A DNA stretch of 64,000 bases from Sphingomonas trueperi. GTDB lineage: Bacteria; Pseudomonadota; Alphaproteobacteria; Sphingomonadales; Sphingomonadaceae. The stretch spans positions 95,644 through 159,643 of the forward strand of contig NZ_JAATJB010000012.1 of the NCBI RefSeq assembly GCF_011927635.1. Direction: 5' to 3'. Of this stretch, positions 46,887 to 56,462 are shown piece by piece; the stretch's first letter is position 1, and each line of letters begins with the position of its first letter. A program made the position numbers and the translations under genes. The notes below the pieces were generated by a model that did not search any database, was not told the DNA's origin, and saw only the letters and a list, made by a program, of their open reading frames with translations.

Positions 46887-47092
46887 CAGCGGGCGATGCT
46901 GCGCGCCAAGGAGGGTGGAGCCGCAGTCATGCGGCGAGGCGACCGGGCGAGGCCCGGCGCGGTTGGGAATGCCTTCACGTGCGCCTTCGTCTCCGTGCCG
47001 CCGGCGGTCTTCCCGCTCGGCAGGGTGCGTTCCCCCAGTTGTCACGCCCCAAAAACCCGATTCGCCGAAATGCCTAGCCTAGCTTTGCGTCG

Positions 47093-47110
47093 CTGTCACG
47101 AACACGACAC
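47093..47110 (+). promoter_or_regulatory. Candidate Pho box before phoD
   Basis: CTGTCAC-GAAC-ACGACAC: the first half is a perfect CTGTCAy, the second matches only four of seven bases at the 11-base repeat spacing. It lies 46 bases before the phoD start. Tentative. Confidence 0.3.
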
Positions 47111-47155
47111 CTAGCCGCGGCAGGGAGCGGCCGACCGAACAAGGGACGCGACAAG

Positions 47156-48778
47156 ATGACTCTCCGACTCGACCGCCGCGCGCTGCTGCTCACCGGAACC
47201 CTGGGAATCGGTGCGCTGGCACTTCCCGGCATCGCGCTTGCCCAGGCGACCGCCCGCGGCTTCACCCATTCGGTGGCGAGCGGCGAGCCGGGGCCGGACA
47301 CGATGCTGCTATGGACGCGCTACGTGCCCGCCGATGGCGGCGCGGTGAAGTTGCGCGCGCAGATCGCCACCAGCGCCGACTTCACCCGCATCGTCGCCGA
47401 AGGCGAGCAGATCACCGGCGCGTGGCGCGACCACACCGCCAAGGTGACCCTGGCCGGCCTTTCGCCCGACACGCGCTATTTCTACCGTTTCGTGGCACCC
47501 GACGGCAGCTTCTCGCCGGTGGGCCGTACCAAGACCCTGCCGCTGGGCGATGCGCGCCGCTTCGGCATCGCAATCTTCTCCTGTTCGAACCTGCCGTTCG
47601 GCTGGTTCAACGCCTATGGCCATGCCGCCGCCCGCGACGACATCGACCTGTGGGTGCACCTGGGCGACTATCTCTACGAATATGCCAAGGGCGGCTACGC
47701 GCCGGCCGGCGGCGCGATCGGTGGCCGCTGGCCCGAGCCGGCGGGCGAGATGATCCACCTCGCCGATTACCGCCTGCGCTACGCCAGCTACCGCGCCGAT
47801 CCCGATCTCCAGGCGCTGCATGCAAACAAGCCGATGCTCGTCCAGTGGGACGACCATGAAAGCGCGAACGACAGCTGGGAAGGCGGCGCCGAGAACCACC
47901 AGCCTGACAAGGAAGGGGATTGGAGCGCGCGCAAGGCCGCGGCGATGCAGGTGTTCCGCGAGTGGATGCCGGTGTCCGAGACGCCCTGGGGCAGTTACGA
48001 GATCGGCACGCTGGCGACCTTCTTCCGCACCGAGAGCCGGCTGCTCGCGCGCAGCCAGCAGCCCGATGTCGCCCCGCTGTTCAAGGAAGCCGATCCGGTC
48101 AAGGCGCTCACCGCGTTCCGCGACGGGGCCTGGCACGATCCGGCGGTGACGATGCTCGGCAGCGAGCAGGAAGTGTGGCTCGACCATGCGATGCGCCGCT
48201 CGGTCAAGGCGGGGCAGCGCTGGCAGGTGGTCGGCTTCGGCACGATCATGGGCAACCTCACCACCCCGGCCGATGCGATGGGCTGGCTGGCGCCGGACGC
48301 CGATCCGCGCGCCAAGGCCTATGTCCAGGCGGGCGTGCTGGCGGGCAGACTGGGCCTGCCGCTCGGCTATGACAGCTGGGGCGGCTATCCGGCGGCGCGG
48401 GCGCGATTCCTGAAGTCGTCGCAGAGCATGGGCGCGAACCTGCTCGTCGTGTGCGGCGACAGCCACAATGCCTGGGCGTTCGATCTCGCGCAGGACGGCA
48501 AGGCGGCGGGCGTCGAGTTCGCCGGCCATGCGGTGACCTCGCCGGGCTTCGAAAGCGCGCTCAAGACCGATCCGAAGGTGGTCGCCGCCGCGATGGTCAA
48601 GGCGAATCCCGAGCTGAAATGGTGCGACACCAGCCGCCGCGGCTATATGGCGCTGACGCTCACGCCCGATCAGGCGCGCAACGACTGGGTGTTCATGGAC
48701 ACGGTGACCGACCGCAGCCTGAAGGCGAGCGTGGGGCATAGCGCGATCGTGCAGCGCGGCCGGAACGTGATGGGGTGA
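47156..48778 (+). CDS. phoD: PhoD-family alkaline phosphatase
   Basis: A 540-residue enzyme. The twin-arginine-type start (RLDRRALLLTGTLGIGALALPGIALA) predicts Tat export. A short beta domain follows (about 35-130). The catalytic part has FGIAIFSCSNLPFGWFNAY, LWVHLGDYLYEYAKG, MLVQWDDHESANDSWEGG and VVCGDSHNAWAFDL, giving the Fe/Ca-binding residues of PhoD (Asp/His/Cys). It hydrolyses phosphate mono- and diesters in the periplasm under phosphate limitation. A Pho-box-like half-site precedes it. Confidence 0.95.
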   Translation: MTLRLDRRALLLTGTLGIGALALPGIALAQATARGFTHSVASGEPGPDTMLLWTRYVPADGGAVKLRAQIATSADFTRIVAEGEQITGAWRDHTAKVTLAGLSPDTRYFYRFVAPDGSFSPVGRTKTLPLGDARRFGIAIFSCSNLPFGWFNAYGHAAARDDIDLWVHLGDYLYEYAKGGYAPAGGAIGGRWPEPAGEMIHLADYRLRYASYRADPDLQALHANKPMLVQWDDHESANDSWEGGAENHQPDKEGDWSARKAAAMQVFREWMPVSETPWGSYEIGTLATFFRTESRLLARSQQPDVAPLFKEADPVKALTAFRDGAWHDPAVTMLGSEQEVWLDHAMRRSVKAGQRWQVVGFGTIMGNLTTPADAMGWLAPDADPRAKAYVQAGVLAGRLGLPLGYDSWGGYPAARARFLKSSQSMGANLLVVCGDSHNAWAFDLAQDGKAAGVEFAGHAVTSPGFESALKTDPKVVAAAMVKANPELKWCDTSRRGYMALTLTPDQARNDWVFMDTVTDRSLKASVGHSAIVQRGRNVMG

Positions 48779-48783
48779 CCTCG

Positions 48784-48902
48784 TTCCCCTCCCGCTTGCG
48801 GGAGGGGTTAGGGGAGGGGCTGACGTGGAGGCTTTTGCTGACGCGTCTTGTTGCGCGAAACCGCCATCCCCTCCCCCGACCGCTCCCGCAAGCGGGAGGG
48901 AA
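48784..48902. repeat. Mosaic palindromic repeat, CCCTCCCGC type
   Basis: Left hairpin CCCCTCCCGC-TT-GCGGGAGGGG (48786-48807) and right hairpin CTCCCGC-AA-GCGGGAG (48883-48898) are the same units as in the hslVU repeat. It lies between the convergent phoD and UbiB genes and could terminate both. Confidence 0.8.
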
Positions 48903-48910
48903 GCGAAGGC

Positions 48911-50419
48911 TTAAGCCAGCCAGAGCGCCGCAGCGATCAGCCCCGCGCCGGCCACTAGCGCCGTCGCGATCCACCCGCCCGCCTTGGTGACCGCCGCTGC
49001 CACGCCGGTATCCGCCGCCGGCGCTTCGAGCCGCGCCGCCGCCGCGCGCAGCAGGCGTGGCGCGTCCTCGCCGAGCTCCACCAATGCCAGTGCCAGCGCC
49101 GCCGAGCTGGCCGCCATCCGCGCCGGGCCGAAGCGGTTCGCCAGCAGCGCGACCTGCGCCCGTCCGATCGCACCCGACAGGTCGAAACCCGGTGCGATGC
49201 GGTCGAGCACGCCGTCCATCGTCACCATCGCCTTGAACACCAGCAGCAGGTCCGGCGGCAGCACCAGCCTTTCCTCGCGCAGCAGCCGCAGGAAATCGGG
49301 CATCATCGCCGAGAGCACGAGCTTGCCGCCGCCATGGCGCTGAACAATCGCCTCGGCCGCGCGGTCGATCGTGCGGCGGGGGACGGCATGCCCCTCGCTC
49401 CATAGCGCCAGCGTGTCGGCGAGCGCCCGGGCGTTGCCGCCGGTCAGCGCCAGCACGAAGGCGATGAACTCGTCGCGGCGCTTCGGCCCGACATGGCCGA
49501 TCGAGCCGAGGTCCAGCAGCGCCAGCCTGTCGCCGGGCAGGCAGAGCAGATTGCCGGGGTGCGGATCGGCATGGAAGCGGCCGTTGACCAGCACCATCGC
49601 GATCACGGTATCGGCGCCCAGCTCGGCGATGGCTTCGGGATCGATCCCGGCGGCCCGCAGCGCTTCGCCGGATACCGGCTTCACGCCGGCGATATAGTCC
49701 ATCACCAGCAGCGTCTCGGACGTCCACTGCCAATGGATCTCGGGCACCACGACGCGCGGCGTGTCGGCCATGTCGGCGCGCAGCAGATCGGCGTTGCGGC
49801 CCTCGTTGGTGAAGTCGAGCTCCTCCAACAAGGCCTGGCGGAGCTGCCGGGCGAGCGCCACCGGCTCGAACCGTCGCGCCTCCGCGCTGCTCTGTGCGAC
49901 CAGCGCGGCGAGCTCGCCGATCAGCCGCAGGTCCGCCTCCATCGCCGCGCGGATGCCCGGGCGGCGCACCTTCAGCACCACCTCGCGGCCATCCGCCAGC
50001 CGCGCACGATGGACCTGCGCCATCGAGGCAGCAGCCAGCGGCGTCGGGTCGAACGAGGCGAACGCTTCTTCCGGCGGCATGCCGAGCGCGGCTTCCACCT
50101 CGCCGCGGATCGCCTCGAAGGGCAACGTCGGCGCGGCGCTCTGGAGCCGTTCCAGCTCGGCGATCCACTCGGGCGGCAGCAGGTCGCCGCGCGTCGCGAG
50201 AATCTGGCCGATCTTCACATAGGTGGGGCCCAGCGCCTCCAGTGCCAGCCGGGTGCGGCGGGGCAGGGGCAGGGCACCGGTCTCGGGATCGGCGGCATCG
50301 GCCTCGCCCGCAAAGCCGAGCGTCTCCAGCAGCACGCCCAGCCCGAAGCGCGCCGCCACGGCCGCCACTGTCCGCACCCGGGCGGAATCGCGGACCGTGG
50401 CGGTGAGCAGCCGGAGCAT
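48911..50419 (-). CDS. ABC1/UbiB-family atypical kinase
   Basis: A 502-residue member of the UbiB/ABC1 (Coq8) family. Features are ALGPTYVKIGQILATRGDLLP with the KxGQ motif, the A-rich loop near PLAAASMAQVHRARLADG, the Lys in VVLKVRRPGIRAAMEADL, the catalytic HADPHPGN and the DFG-like LALLDLGSIGHV, and a C-terminal membrane helix (LVAGAGLIAAALWLA). The family supports ubiquinone synthesis or lipid homeostasis. It overlaps the pepN stop by one base (TGATG). Confidence 0.92.
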   Translation of the reverse strand: MLRLLTATVRDSARVRTVAAVAARFGLGVLLETLGFAGEADAADPETGALPLPRRTRLALEALGPTYVKIGQILATRGDLLPPEWIAELERLQSAAPTLPFEAIRGEVEAALGMPPEEAFASFDPTPLAAASMAQVHRARLADGREVVLKVRRPGIRAAMEADLRLIGELAALVAQSSAEARRFEPVALARQLRQALLEELDFTNEGRNADLLRADMADTPRVVVPEIHWQWTSETLLVMDYIAGVKPVSGEALRAAGIDPEAIAELGADTVIAMVLVNGRFHADPHPGNLLCLPGDRLALLDLGSIGHVGPKRRDEFIAFVLALTGGNARALADTLALWSEGHAVPRRTIDRAAEAIVQRHGGGKLVLSAMMPDFLRLLREERLVLPPDLLLVFKAMVTMDGVLDRIAPGFDLSGAIGRAQVALLANRFGPARMAASSAALALALVELGEDAPRLLRAAAARLEAPAADTGVAAAVTKAGGWIATALVAGAGLIAAALWLA

Positions 50420-53007
50420 CAGTCGAGCGACTTGGTGGCCTGTTCGAACATGTCCTTGCTCAGGCCCGGGCTGGCGACGATCCGTTCCAGCTCGCCGCGC
50501 ATCTTGGCGGCGCGGTCGGCGTCGAAGCGCTTCCAGCGGCCGAGCGGCGGCACCAGCTTGGCGGCAGTCTGCGGATTGAGCTTGTCGAGCGCGATCAGCT
50601 GGTCCGCGACGAAGCGATAGCCGCGCCCCGAAGGATCATGAAACGCCCGCTGGTTGATGCTGAACGCGCCGACCAGCGCCCGCGCCCGGTTGGGGTTGGC
50701 GAGCGTGAAGTCGGGATGCCTGGCGAGCTTCTCCACCGCCGCAAGCGTGTCGTCGCGCGAAGACAGTGCCTGGGTCTGGAACCACTTGTCCAGCACCAGC
50801 GCGTTGCCGGCATAACGCTGGTAGAAGGCTTGAATCGCCTTCTCCCGCAGCGACGACGTGCCGTTGACCAGCGTGGCGAGCCCGCCCTGGCGATCGGTCA
50901 TGTTGTCGGCCGCGTCGAACTGCGCATAGGCGAGCTCCGCCGCATCGGCCGCGCCGCTGGCGGCGATATAGCCGAGCGCCACGTTCTTCAGGCGGCGCGC
51001 GCCCTTGGCGGCCGGCGAATATTCGAAGCGGTTGGCCCGTGCGCCTTCGTACGCCGCGCGCCATTCGGGCTCGAGCAGGTTGCCGAGATCGGCGCGCAAG
51101 GCTTCCCGTGCGCGGAAGATCGCATCGGGATCCACCACCGCCATCTGGTCGCCGATGAAGCTGTCCGAGGGGAGCAGCACCGCCTCGGCGATGAAGGCGC
51201 GGTCGAGCGACGGATCGGTCAGCGTGTTGCGGACCGCGTCGATCAGCGCGCCATGCTCGCCCTTGCCGGTGGTCACCGCGGCGACTAGCGTGTCGAGCAT
51301 CAGCTGCTGCATCGCCTCGTAGCGCGCGAAGGGATCGTCGTCATGCGCCGAGAGGAAGGCGAGGTCGGCCGCGCTGCGATTGGCGTCGACGATCACCGGT
51401 GCCGAGAAACCGCGGTTGATCGACAGCACCGCGCGCTCGGGCAGGCCCTCGAAGCGCAGTTCCTGCTCGGGCTTGTCGAGCAGCACCAGCTGTTCGTCGG
51501 TCAGCGGCGCACCGCTCTTCTCGCCGAACAGGCGGATCTTGAGCGGGAGGACCATCGGCTCCTTGACCGGCTGGCCCGGCGTCGGCGGCACGGTCTGGGC
51601 GAGCGCGAGGCGGGTGGTCGCACCGTCCTGCACGAGGTTGGCGGAGACGCGCGGGGTGCCCGCCTGGCTGTACCAGCGGCGGAACTGGCCGAGATCGACC
51701 CCGCCGGCCTCCTCCATGCTGGCCACGAAATCCTCGCAGGTTGCGGCGGTGCCGTCGAAGCGATCGAAATAGAGGTCGGTCGCGGCGCGGAACTTCTGCG
51801 GGCCGAGGATGGTGGCCATCATCCGGATCAGCTCGGCGCCCTTGTTGTAGATGGTCGCCGTGTAGAAGTTGGAGATCTCGATATATTCGTCCGGACGCAC
51901 CGGGTGCGCGAGCGGGCCGGCATCCTCGGGGAACTGGCTGGCGCGCAAGCTGCGCACATCCTCGATCCGCTTGACCGCCGCCGAGCCCTGATCGGCCGAG
52001 AAGCTCTGGTCGCGGAAGACGGTGAACCCTTCCTTCAGGCTCAGCTGGAACCAGTCACGGCAGGTGACGCGGTTGCCCGACCAGTTGTGGAAATATTCGT
52101 GCGCGACCACCGCGGCGATCGCGTCATAGTCCCAGTCGGTGGCGGTGTCGGGATCGGCGAGGATGTAGCGGCTGTTGAAGACGTTCAGCCCCTTGTTCTC
52201 CATCGCGCCGAAATTGAAATCGTCCACCGCGACGATGTTAAACACGTCGAGATCATATTCGCGGCCATAGACGTCCTCGTCCCACTTCATGCTGAGCTTC
52301 AGCGCGTGCAGGGCGTGGTCCGTCTTGGGCAGGTCGGGCGCGCGGACATAGATGCCCAGCTGCACCTCACGCCCCGACATGGTCGTGAAGCTGCCGGTGT
52401 TGGCGACGAGGTCGCCCGCGACCAGCGCGAACAGGTAGCTCGGCTTGGGGAAAGGATCGTGCCACTCCGCCCAGTGGCGGCCGCCCTCGGCTGGCCCTTG
52501 CGCGATCGGGTCGCCATTGGCGAGCAGCACCGGGAAGCGCGCCTTGTCGGCGGTCATGCGGACCTTGTACTTGGAGAGAACGTCCGGGCGATCGGGGAAG
52601 AAGGTGATGCGCCGGAAGCCCTCGGCCTCGCACTGGGTGCAGAGCATCCCCGACGAGGCATAGAGGCCCTGGAGCTGGGTGTTGCGCTCGGGCGCGATCA
52701 CCACTTCGGTCTCGATCGTGTGGGCATCGCCGGTGAGCGGGATCACCAGATCCTGGCCGTCCATCCGCCAGTTCTGCGCGGCAACGCCATCGACCTTCAC
52801 CGATGCGGCTTCGAGCCCGTCGCCGTTCAGCACCAGCGCGCGATCATGCGCGCCGTTGCGGGTGACGTGGAGCGTGGCCCGCACCCGGGTCGCGGCGGGG
52901 TCGAGATCGAAGTCGAGCGCAATCTCCGGCACCAGCCAGTCGGGTTGGCGATAATCCTCACGGCGAATGGCCTGGGGGGCTGCGGCGGCGATGCGGGCGT
53001 CACTCAT
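50419..53007 (-). CDS. pepN: Aminopeptidase N (M1 family)
   Basis: An 862-residue M1 peptidase, like E. coli PepN in length. Motifs are the substrate-gripping GAMENKGLNVF, the zinc site VVAHEYFHNWSGNRVTCRDW with downstream ELSLKEGFTVF-like Glu, and an all-helical C-terminal half. It removes N-terminal amino acids from peptides in the cytosol. Its stop overlaps the start of the UbiB gene, so the pair is translationally coupled. Confidence 0.97.
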   Translation of the reverse strand: MSDARIAAAAPQAIRREDYRQPDWLVPEIALDFDLDPAATRVRATLHVTRNGAHDRALVLNGDGLEAASVKVDGVAAQNWRMDGQDLVIPLTGDAHTIETEVVIAPERNTQLQGLYASSGMLCTQCEAEGFRRITFFPDRPDVLSKYKVRMTADKARFPVLLANGDPIAQGPAEGGRHWAEWHDPFPKPSYLFALVAGDLVANTGSFTTMSGREVQLGIYVRAPDLPKTDHALHALKLSMKWDEDVYGREYDLDVFNIVAVDDFNFGAMENKGLNVFNSRYILADPDTATDWDYDAIAAVVAHEYFHNWSGNRVTCRDWFQLSLKEGFTVFRDQSFSADQGSAAVKRIEDVRSLRASQFPEDAGPLAHPVRPDEYIEISNFYTATIYNKGAELIRMMATILGPQKFRAATDLYFDRFDGTAATCEDFVASMEEAGGVDLGQFRRWYSQAGTPRVSANLVQDGATTRLALAQTVPPTPGQPVKEPMVLPLKIRLFGEKSGAPLTDEQLVLLDKPEQELRFEGLPERAVLSINRGFSAPVIVDANRSAADLAFLSAHDDDPFARYEAMQQLMLDTLVAAVTTGKGEHGALIDAVRNTLTDPSLDRAFIAEAVLLPSDSFIGDQMAVVDPDAIFRAREALRADLGNLLEPEWRAAYEGARANRFEYSPAAKGARRLKNVALGYIAASGAADAAELAYAQFDAADNMTDRQGGLATLVNGTSSLREKAIQAFYQRYAGNALVLDKWFQTQALSSRDDTLAAVEKLARHPDFTLANPNRARALVGAFSINQRAFHDPSGRGYRFVADQLIALDKLNPQTAAKLVPPLGRWKRFDADRAAKMRGELERIVASPGLSKDMFEQATKSLD

Positions 53008-53198
53008 ACCGGTTCGATATAGGACAAGCCGCCCCGGCTGCTACTCTATTCTCTCGATTACCTTGCTCGAAAACTTCATTCGCGCTTCGACATGCGGGTA
53101 CGGCAGCGAAATGGCGCGAAGGGGGCAACGGGTGGGAATTGACCGCCCGGGCATCCCTGCTAGGCTTGAAATATTCTTGCGATCCACAGGGAAACCCG

Positions 53199-54851
53199 AT
53201 GCTTCGACCGACTGCGCCGCTTGCCCTTCTCCTCGTCGCGGCGTCGCCCGCCCTTGCCCAGACCGTTGCCGAGCGGAACGCCGTCATCTACGCCCCGCTG
53301 CCGCCGGAGCAGGCGGCGCTGAAGAGCCATGTGATGTTCCTCGCCTCCGATGCGCTGAAGGGCCGCGAGGCGGGATCCCCGGAGTTCGAGATCGCAGCGG
53401 ACTATGTCGCGTCGCAATTCTATGCGGCGGGCCTCAAACCGGCGGGCGACGACGGCGGCTATCTGCAGAAGGTGCCGCTGGTCAGCTACAAGCTGGACGG
53501 CAGCGGCGCGATGTCGATCGGCCGCGGCAAGGGTGCGCCAGTCACGCTCGAAGCCGGCAAGGACTTCATCGCGGGTGCCAACCCCGAGAAGCCGGAATAC
53601 AGCGTCACCGCGCCGGTGGTGTTCGTCGGCTATGGCATCGTCGGGCTGGGCCGCGACGACTACAAGGGCGTCGACGTGAAGGGCAAGATCGTCGCCTTTT
53701 TCGGCGGTGCCCCCTCCAGCTTCCCCGGCGAAGAAGGCGCGCACTTCCAGAATCCCGCCGCCAAGGCCGAGATCGCGAAGAAGCACGGTGCGATCGGCTA
53801 TATCACGCTGGAGTCGCCGCTGACCGCCAAGACGCGGCCCTTCGCGATGTACGCGGCCTATGCCAACCGCCCGCGCGTCACCTGGGGCAATGCCGATGGC
53901 ACCGGCCATATCGCTGCACCGGGCACGCCGGGCCTGGGGCTGCTGAGCCTTGCAGGTGCCGAGAAGCTGTTCGCCGGCGCCAAGACCCCCTGGGCGTCGA
54001 TCGCCAAGGCCGCCGCAGTCGACGGCGCGACCTTCAAGGCGATCCAGCTGCCGGGCACGCTGACGATCGCGATCAAGACGGCATTGACGCCGATGCCGAG
54101 CTTCAACGTGGCGGGCCTGATCGAGGGCAGCGATCCCAAGCTGGCAGGCGAGGTCGTCGTGCTTTCCGCGCATCTCGATCATATCGGCGTGGGCAAGCCC
54201 GATGCGAAGGGCGACACGATCAACAACGGCGCGCTCGACGACGCGATCGGCACCGCCTCGCTGATCGAGGAAGCCAAGCGCTTCAAGGCGGCGGGCACCA
54301 AGCCGCGCCGCTCGATCCTGTTCCTGGCAGTGACGGCGGAAGAGAAGGGGCTGGTCGGCTCCGACTATTTCGCCAACAACCCCACGATCAAGAACACCAT
54401 CGTCGCCGACGTGAACCTCGACATGCCGATCATCACCTATCCGTTCGAGGATATCGTGGTTTACGGCGCCAATCATTCGACGCTGGGGCCGATCGTCGCC
54501 AAGGCGGCGGCCGAGATCGGCGTGAAGATGTCCGAGGACCCGCTGCCCGGCGAGAATATCTTCGTGCGTTCGGACCATTACAACTTCGTGCGCAAGGGCG
54601 TGCCCTCGGTGTTCCTGTGGCCGGGTGCGGGTGGCCCGGGCCGCGCGGCGATCGATCACTTCATGAAGAACCATTACCACCAGCCCTCGGACCAGATCGA
54701 CCAGCAGCCGGCGATCAACTGGCAGTCGGGCGTGCGTTTCGTCGACGTCAACTTCCGCATCGCCAACGCGATCGCGAATGGTGACGAACGGCCGGTGTGG
54801 AACAAGGGCGACTTTTTCGGCCTCACCTATGACGGTCCGGGCGCGAAGTAA
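53199..54851 (+). CDS. Exported M28 peptidase (first tandem copy)
   Basis: ATG 53199 gives 550 residues. Signal peptide (PLALLLVAASPALAQ), then a lead (KSHVMFLASDALKGREAGSPEF), a PA-type insertion (about 140-260) with GYGIVGLGRDDYKGVDVKG, and the catalytic domain with SAHLDHIGVGKP, NNGALDDAIG, VTAEEKGLVGSDYF, VNLDMPI and VRSDHYNFV. All five metal ligands of the M28 family can be read (His, Asp, Glu, Asp, His). It probably cleaves peptides in the periplasm or outside. A paralogue follows after six bases. Confidence 0.93.
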   Translation: MLRPTAPLALLLVAASPALAQTVAERNAVIYAPLPPEQAALKSHVMFLASDALKGREAGSPEFEIAADYVASQFYAAGLKPAGDDGGYLQKVPLVSYKLDGSGAMSIGRGKGAPVTLEAGKDFIAGANPEKPEYSVTAPVVFVGYGIVGLGRDDYKGVDVKGKIVAFFGGAPSSFPGEEGAHFQNPAAKAEIAKKHGAIGYITLESPLTAKTRPFAMYAAYANRPRVTWGNADGTGHIAAPGTPGLGLLSLAGAEKLFAGAKTPWASIAKAAAVDGATFKAIQLPGTLTIAIKTALTPMPSFNVAGLIEGSDPKLAGEVVVLSAHLDHIGVGKPDAKGDTINNGALDDAIGTASLIEEAKRFKAAGTKPRRSILFLAVTAEEKGLVGSDYFANNPTIKNTIVADVNLDMPIITYPFEDIVVYGANHSTLGPIVAKAAAEIGVKMSEDPLPGENIFVRSDHYNFVRKGVPSVFLWPGAGGPGRAAIDHFMKNHYHQPSDQIDQQPAINWQSGVRFVDVNFRIANAIANGDERPVWNKGDFFGLTYDGPGAK

Positions 54852-54857
54852 GCGCTG

Positions 54858-56462
54858 GTGAAGCGCGCGCTGCTTGCCCTGCTCCTGCTCGCCGGCCCCG
54901 CGCTGGCGCAGCAGGCGCCGCCGCTCACCCCCGAACAGGCGGCGATCAAGGCGCATGTCCAGTTCCTCGCCTCGGACGCGCTGCGCGGTCGCGAGGCGGG
55001 GACGCGGGACTATGACGTGGCGGCCGAATATGTCGCCGCGCGGATGCTGGCGATGGGACTGGAGCCTGGCGCGAGTGGCGGCTGGTTCCAGCCGGTCAAG
55101 CTCGTCACCTATCGCCCGGCGGAAAAGGCGACATGGACGCTCAAGCGCGGCGGCAAGGACGTGCCGTTCGCCTTCGGCAAGGACTTCGTCAACGAACCGG
55201 TGCCCTCGTCGCCCGACTTCAAGGCGGAGGGCGAGCTGGTCTTCGCCGGCTATGGCATCGTCTATCCGCAGGGGAAGCGGGACGACTACAAGGGCCTCGA
55301 CGTGCGCGGCAAGATCGTCGCGATCCTCGACGGTACCCCCAAGGGCCTGCCCAACGAGGTCAACGCCCATTTCGGCGACGACGGACAGAAGGCGCGGCTG
55401 GCGGCGGCGCGCGGCGCCAAGGCGGTGCTGATCGTCGAGACGATCGCGCGCGCCAGGGAGTTCAGCGTCGAGAAGTTCGCGCCCTATTATGCCTATCCGC
55501 GCACCGGCTGGGCGGGCCCCGACGGCGTCGCGAATGCGGTATCGCCCCCGGCCCCGGTTGTCGGCCAGGTGAGCCAGGCCGGCGCGGCCAAGCTGTTCGT
55601 AGGCGCGAAGCTGCGCTGGGCCGACGTGCTCGCCGCGCAGGCGCGCGGCAGCCGCATGCCGACCGGGCCGCTCGCAGGCACGCTGGCGGTGGCGAGCAAG
55701 ACCCGGCTGTCGACGCGCGACAGCCACAATGTCATCGGCAGGATCGAAGGCAGCGATCCCGCACTCAAGGCGCAGACGGTGGTGCTGTCGGCGCATCTCG
55801 ACCACGTCGGCGTCGGCGAGCCGGTGAAGGGCGACACGATCTACAACGGCGCGATGGACAATGCGATCGGCGTGTCGATGCTGCTCGAGATCGCCAAGGC
55901 CATCCAGGAAAGCGGCAAGCGGCCGCGTCGCTCGCTGCTGTTCGTAGCCCTCACCGCCGAGGAGAAGGGGCTGATCGGCTCCGACTATTTCGCGCATTTC
56001 CCGACGGTCCCCAGGGGGGCGATCGTCGCCGGCGTCAATTTCGACATGCCGATCCTCACCTACCCGCTGGTCGACCTCGTCGTGCTCGGCGGCGAGCGGT
56101 CGAGCATCGGTCCGGTGGTCGCCGCCGCGGCCAGGGCCGAGGGGCTGGGCGTCGTGCCCGATCCCGCGCCGGAGGAGATGTTCTTCGTCCGCTCGGACCA
56201 TTACAGCTTCGTGCGGGCGGGCATCCCCGCGGTGTCGCTCGACACCGGGCCGGGCGGCACCGGCGCGGTGGCGGCGCGCAAGTTCCTCGACGAGAATTAT
56301 CACAAGCCTTCCGATCAGATCGACCTGCCGTTCGACTGGAATTCGGCGGTGAAGTACAAGCGTGTCGGCCTCGCGACGGTGCAGGCGCTGGCCGATGGCG
56401 ATGCGCGCCCGCGCTGGAACCACGGCGACTTTTTCGGCACGCTGTTCGGGGGCGGGCAGTGA
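54858..56462 (+). CDS. Exported M28 peptidase (second tandem copy)
   Basis: GTG start six bases after the first copy; 534 residues. It keeps the same layout: signal peptide (KRALLALLLLAGPALAQ), VQFLASDALRGREAGTRDY, a PA-type region with GYGIVYPQGKRDDYKGLDVRG, and SAHLDHVGVGEP, NGAMDNAIG, LTAEEKGLIGSDYF, VNFDMPI, VRSDHYSFV. All metal ligands are kept, so both copies should be active. It overlaps the following epimerase-like gene as GTGA, suggesting one operon. Confidence 0.93.
   Translation: MKRALLALLLLAGPALAQQAPPLTPEQAAIKAHVQFLASDALRGREAGTRDYDVAAEYVAARMLAMGLEPGASGGWFQPVKLVTYRPAEKATWTLKRGGKDVPFAFGKDFVNEPVPSSPDFKAEGELVFAGYGIVYPQGKRDDYKGLDVRGKIVAILDGTPKGLPNEVNAHFGDDGQKARLAAARGAKAVLIVETIARAREFSVEKFAPYYAYPRTGWAGPDGVANAVSPPAPVVGQVSQAGAAKLFVGAKLRWADVLAAQARGSRMPTGPLAGTLAVASKTRLSTRDSHNVIGRIEGSDPALKAQTVVLSAHLDHVGVGEPVKGDTIYNGAMDNAIGVSMLLEIAKAIQESGKRPRRSLLFVALTAEEKGLIGSDYFAHFPTVPRGAIVAGVNFDMPILTYPLVDLVVLGGERSSIGPVVAAAARAEGLGVVPDPAPEEMFFVRSDHYSFVRAGIPAVSLDTGPGGTGAVAARKFLDENYHKPSDQIDLPFDWNSAVKYKRVGLATVQALADGDARPRWNHGDFFGTLFGGGQ

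Noticed and set aside
46887..47155. Extra gene in the 269-base gap between the GT39-like gene and phoD
   Set aside because: Several short frames exist but none has a ribosome site plus sensible composition; the gap probably holds the two divergent promoters.
53160..56423. A 1087-codon open frame opposite the two M28 peptidase genes
   Set aside because: It is Arg/His-rich without any known motif and mirrors the real genes' codon bias in a high-GC genome. The plus-strand genes carry signal peptides and metal ligands.
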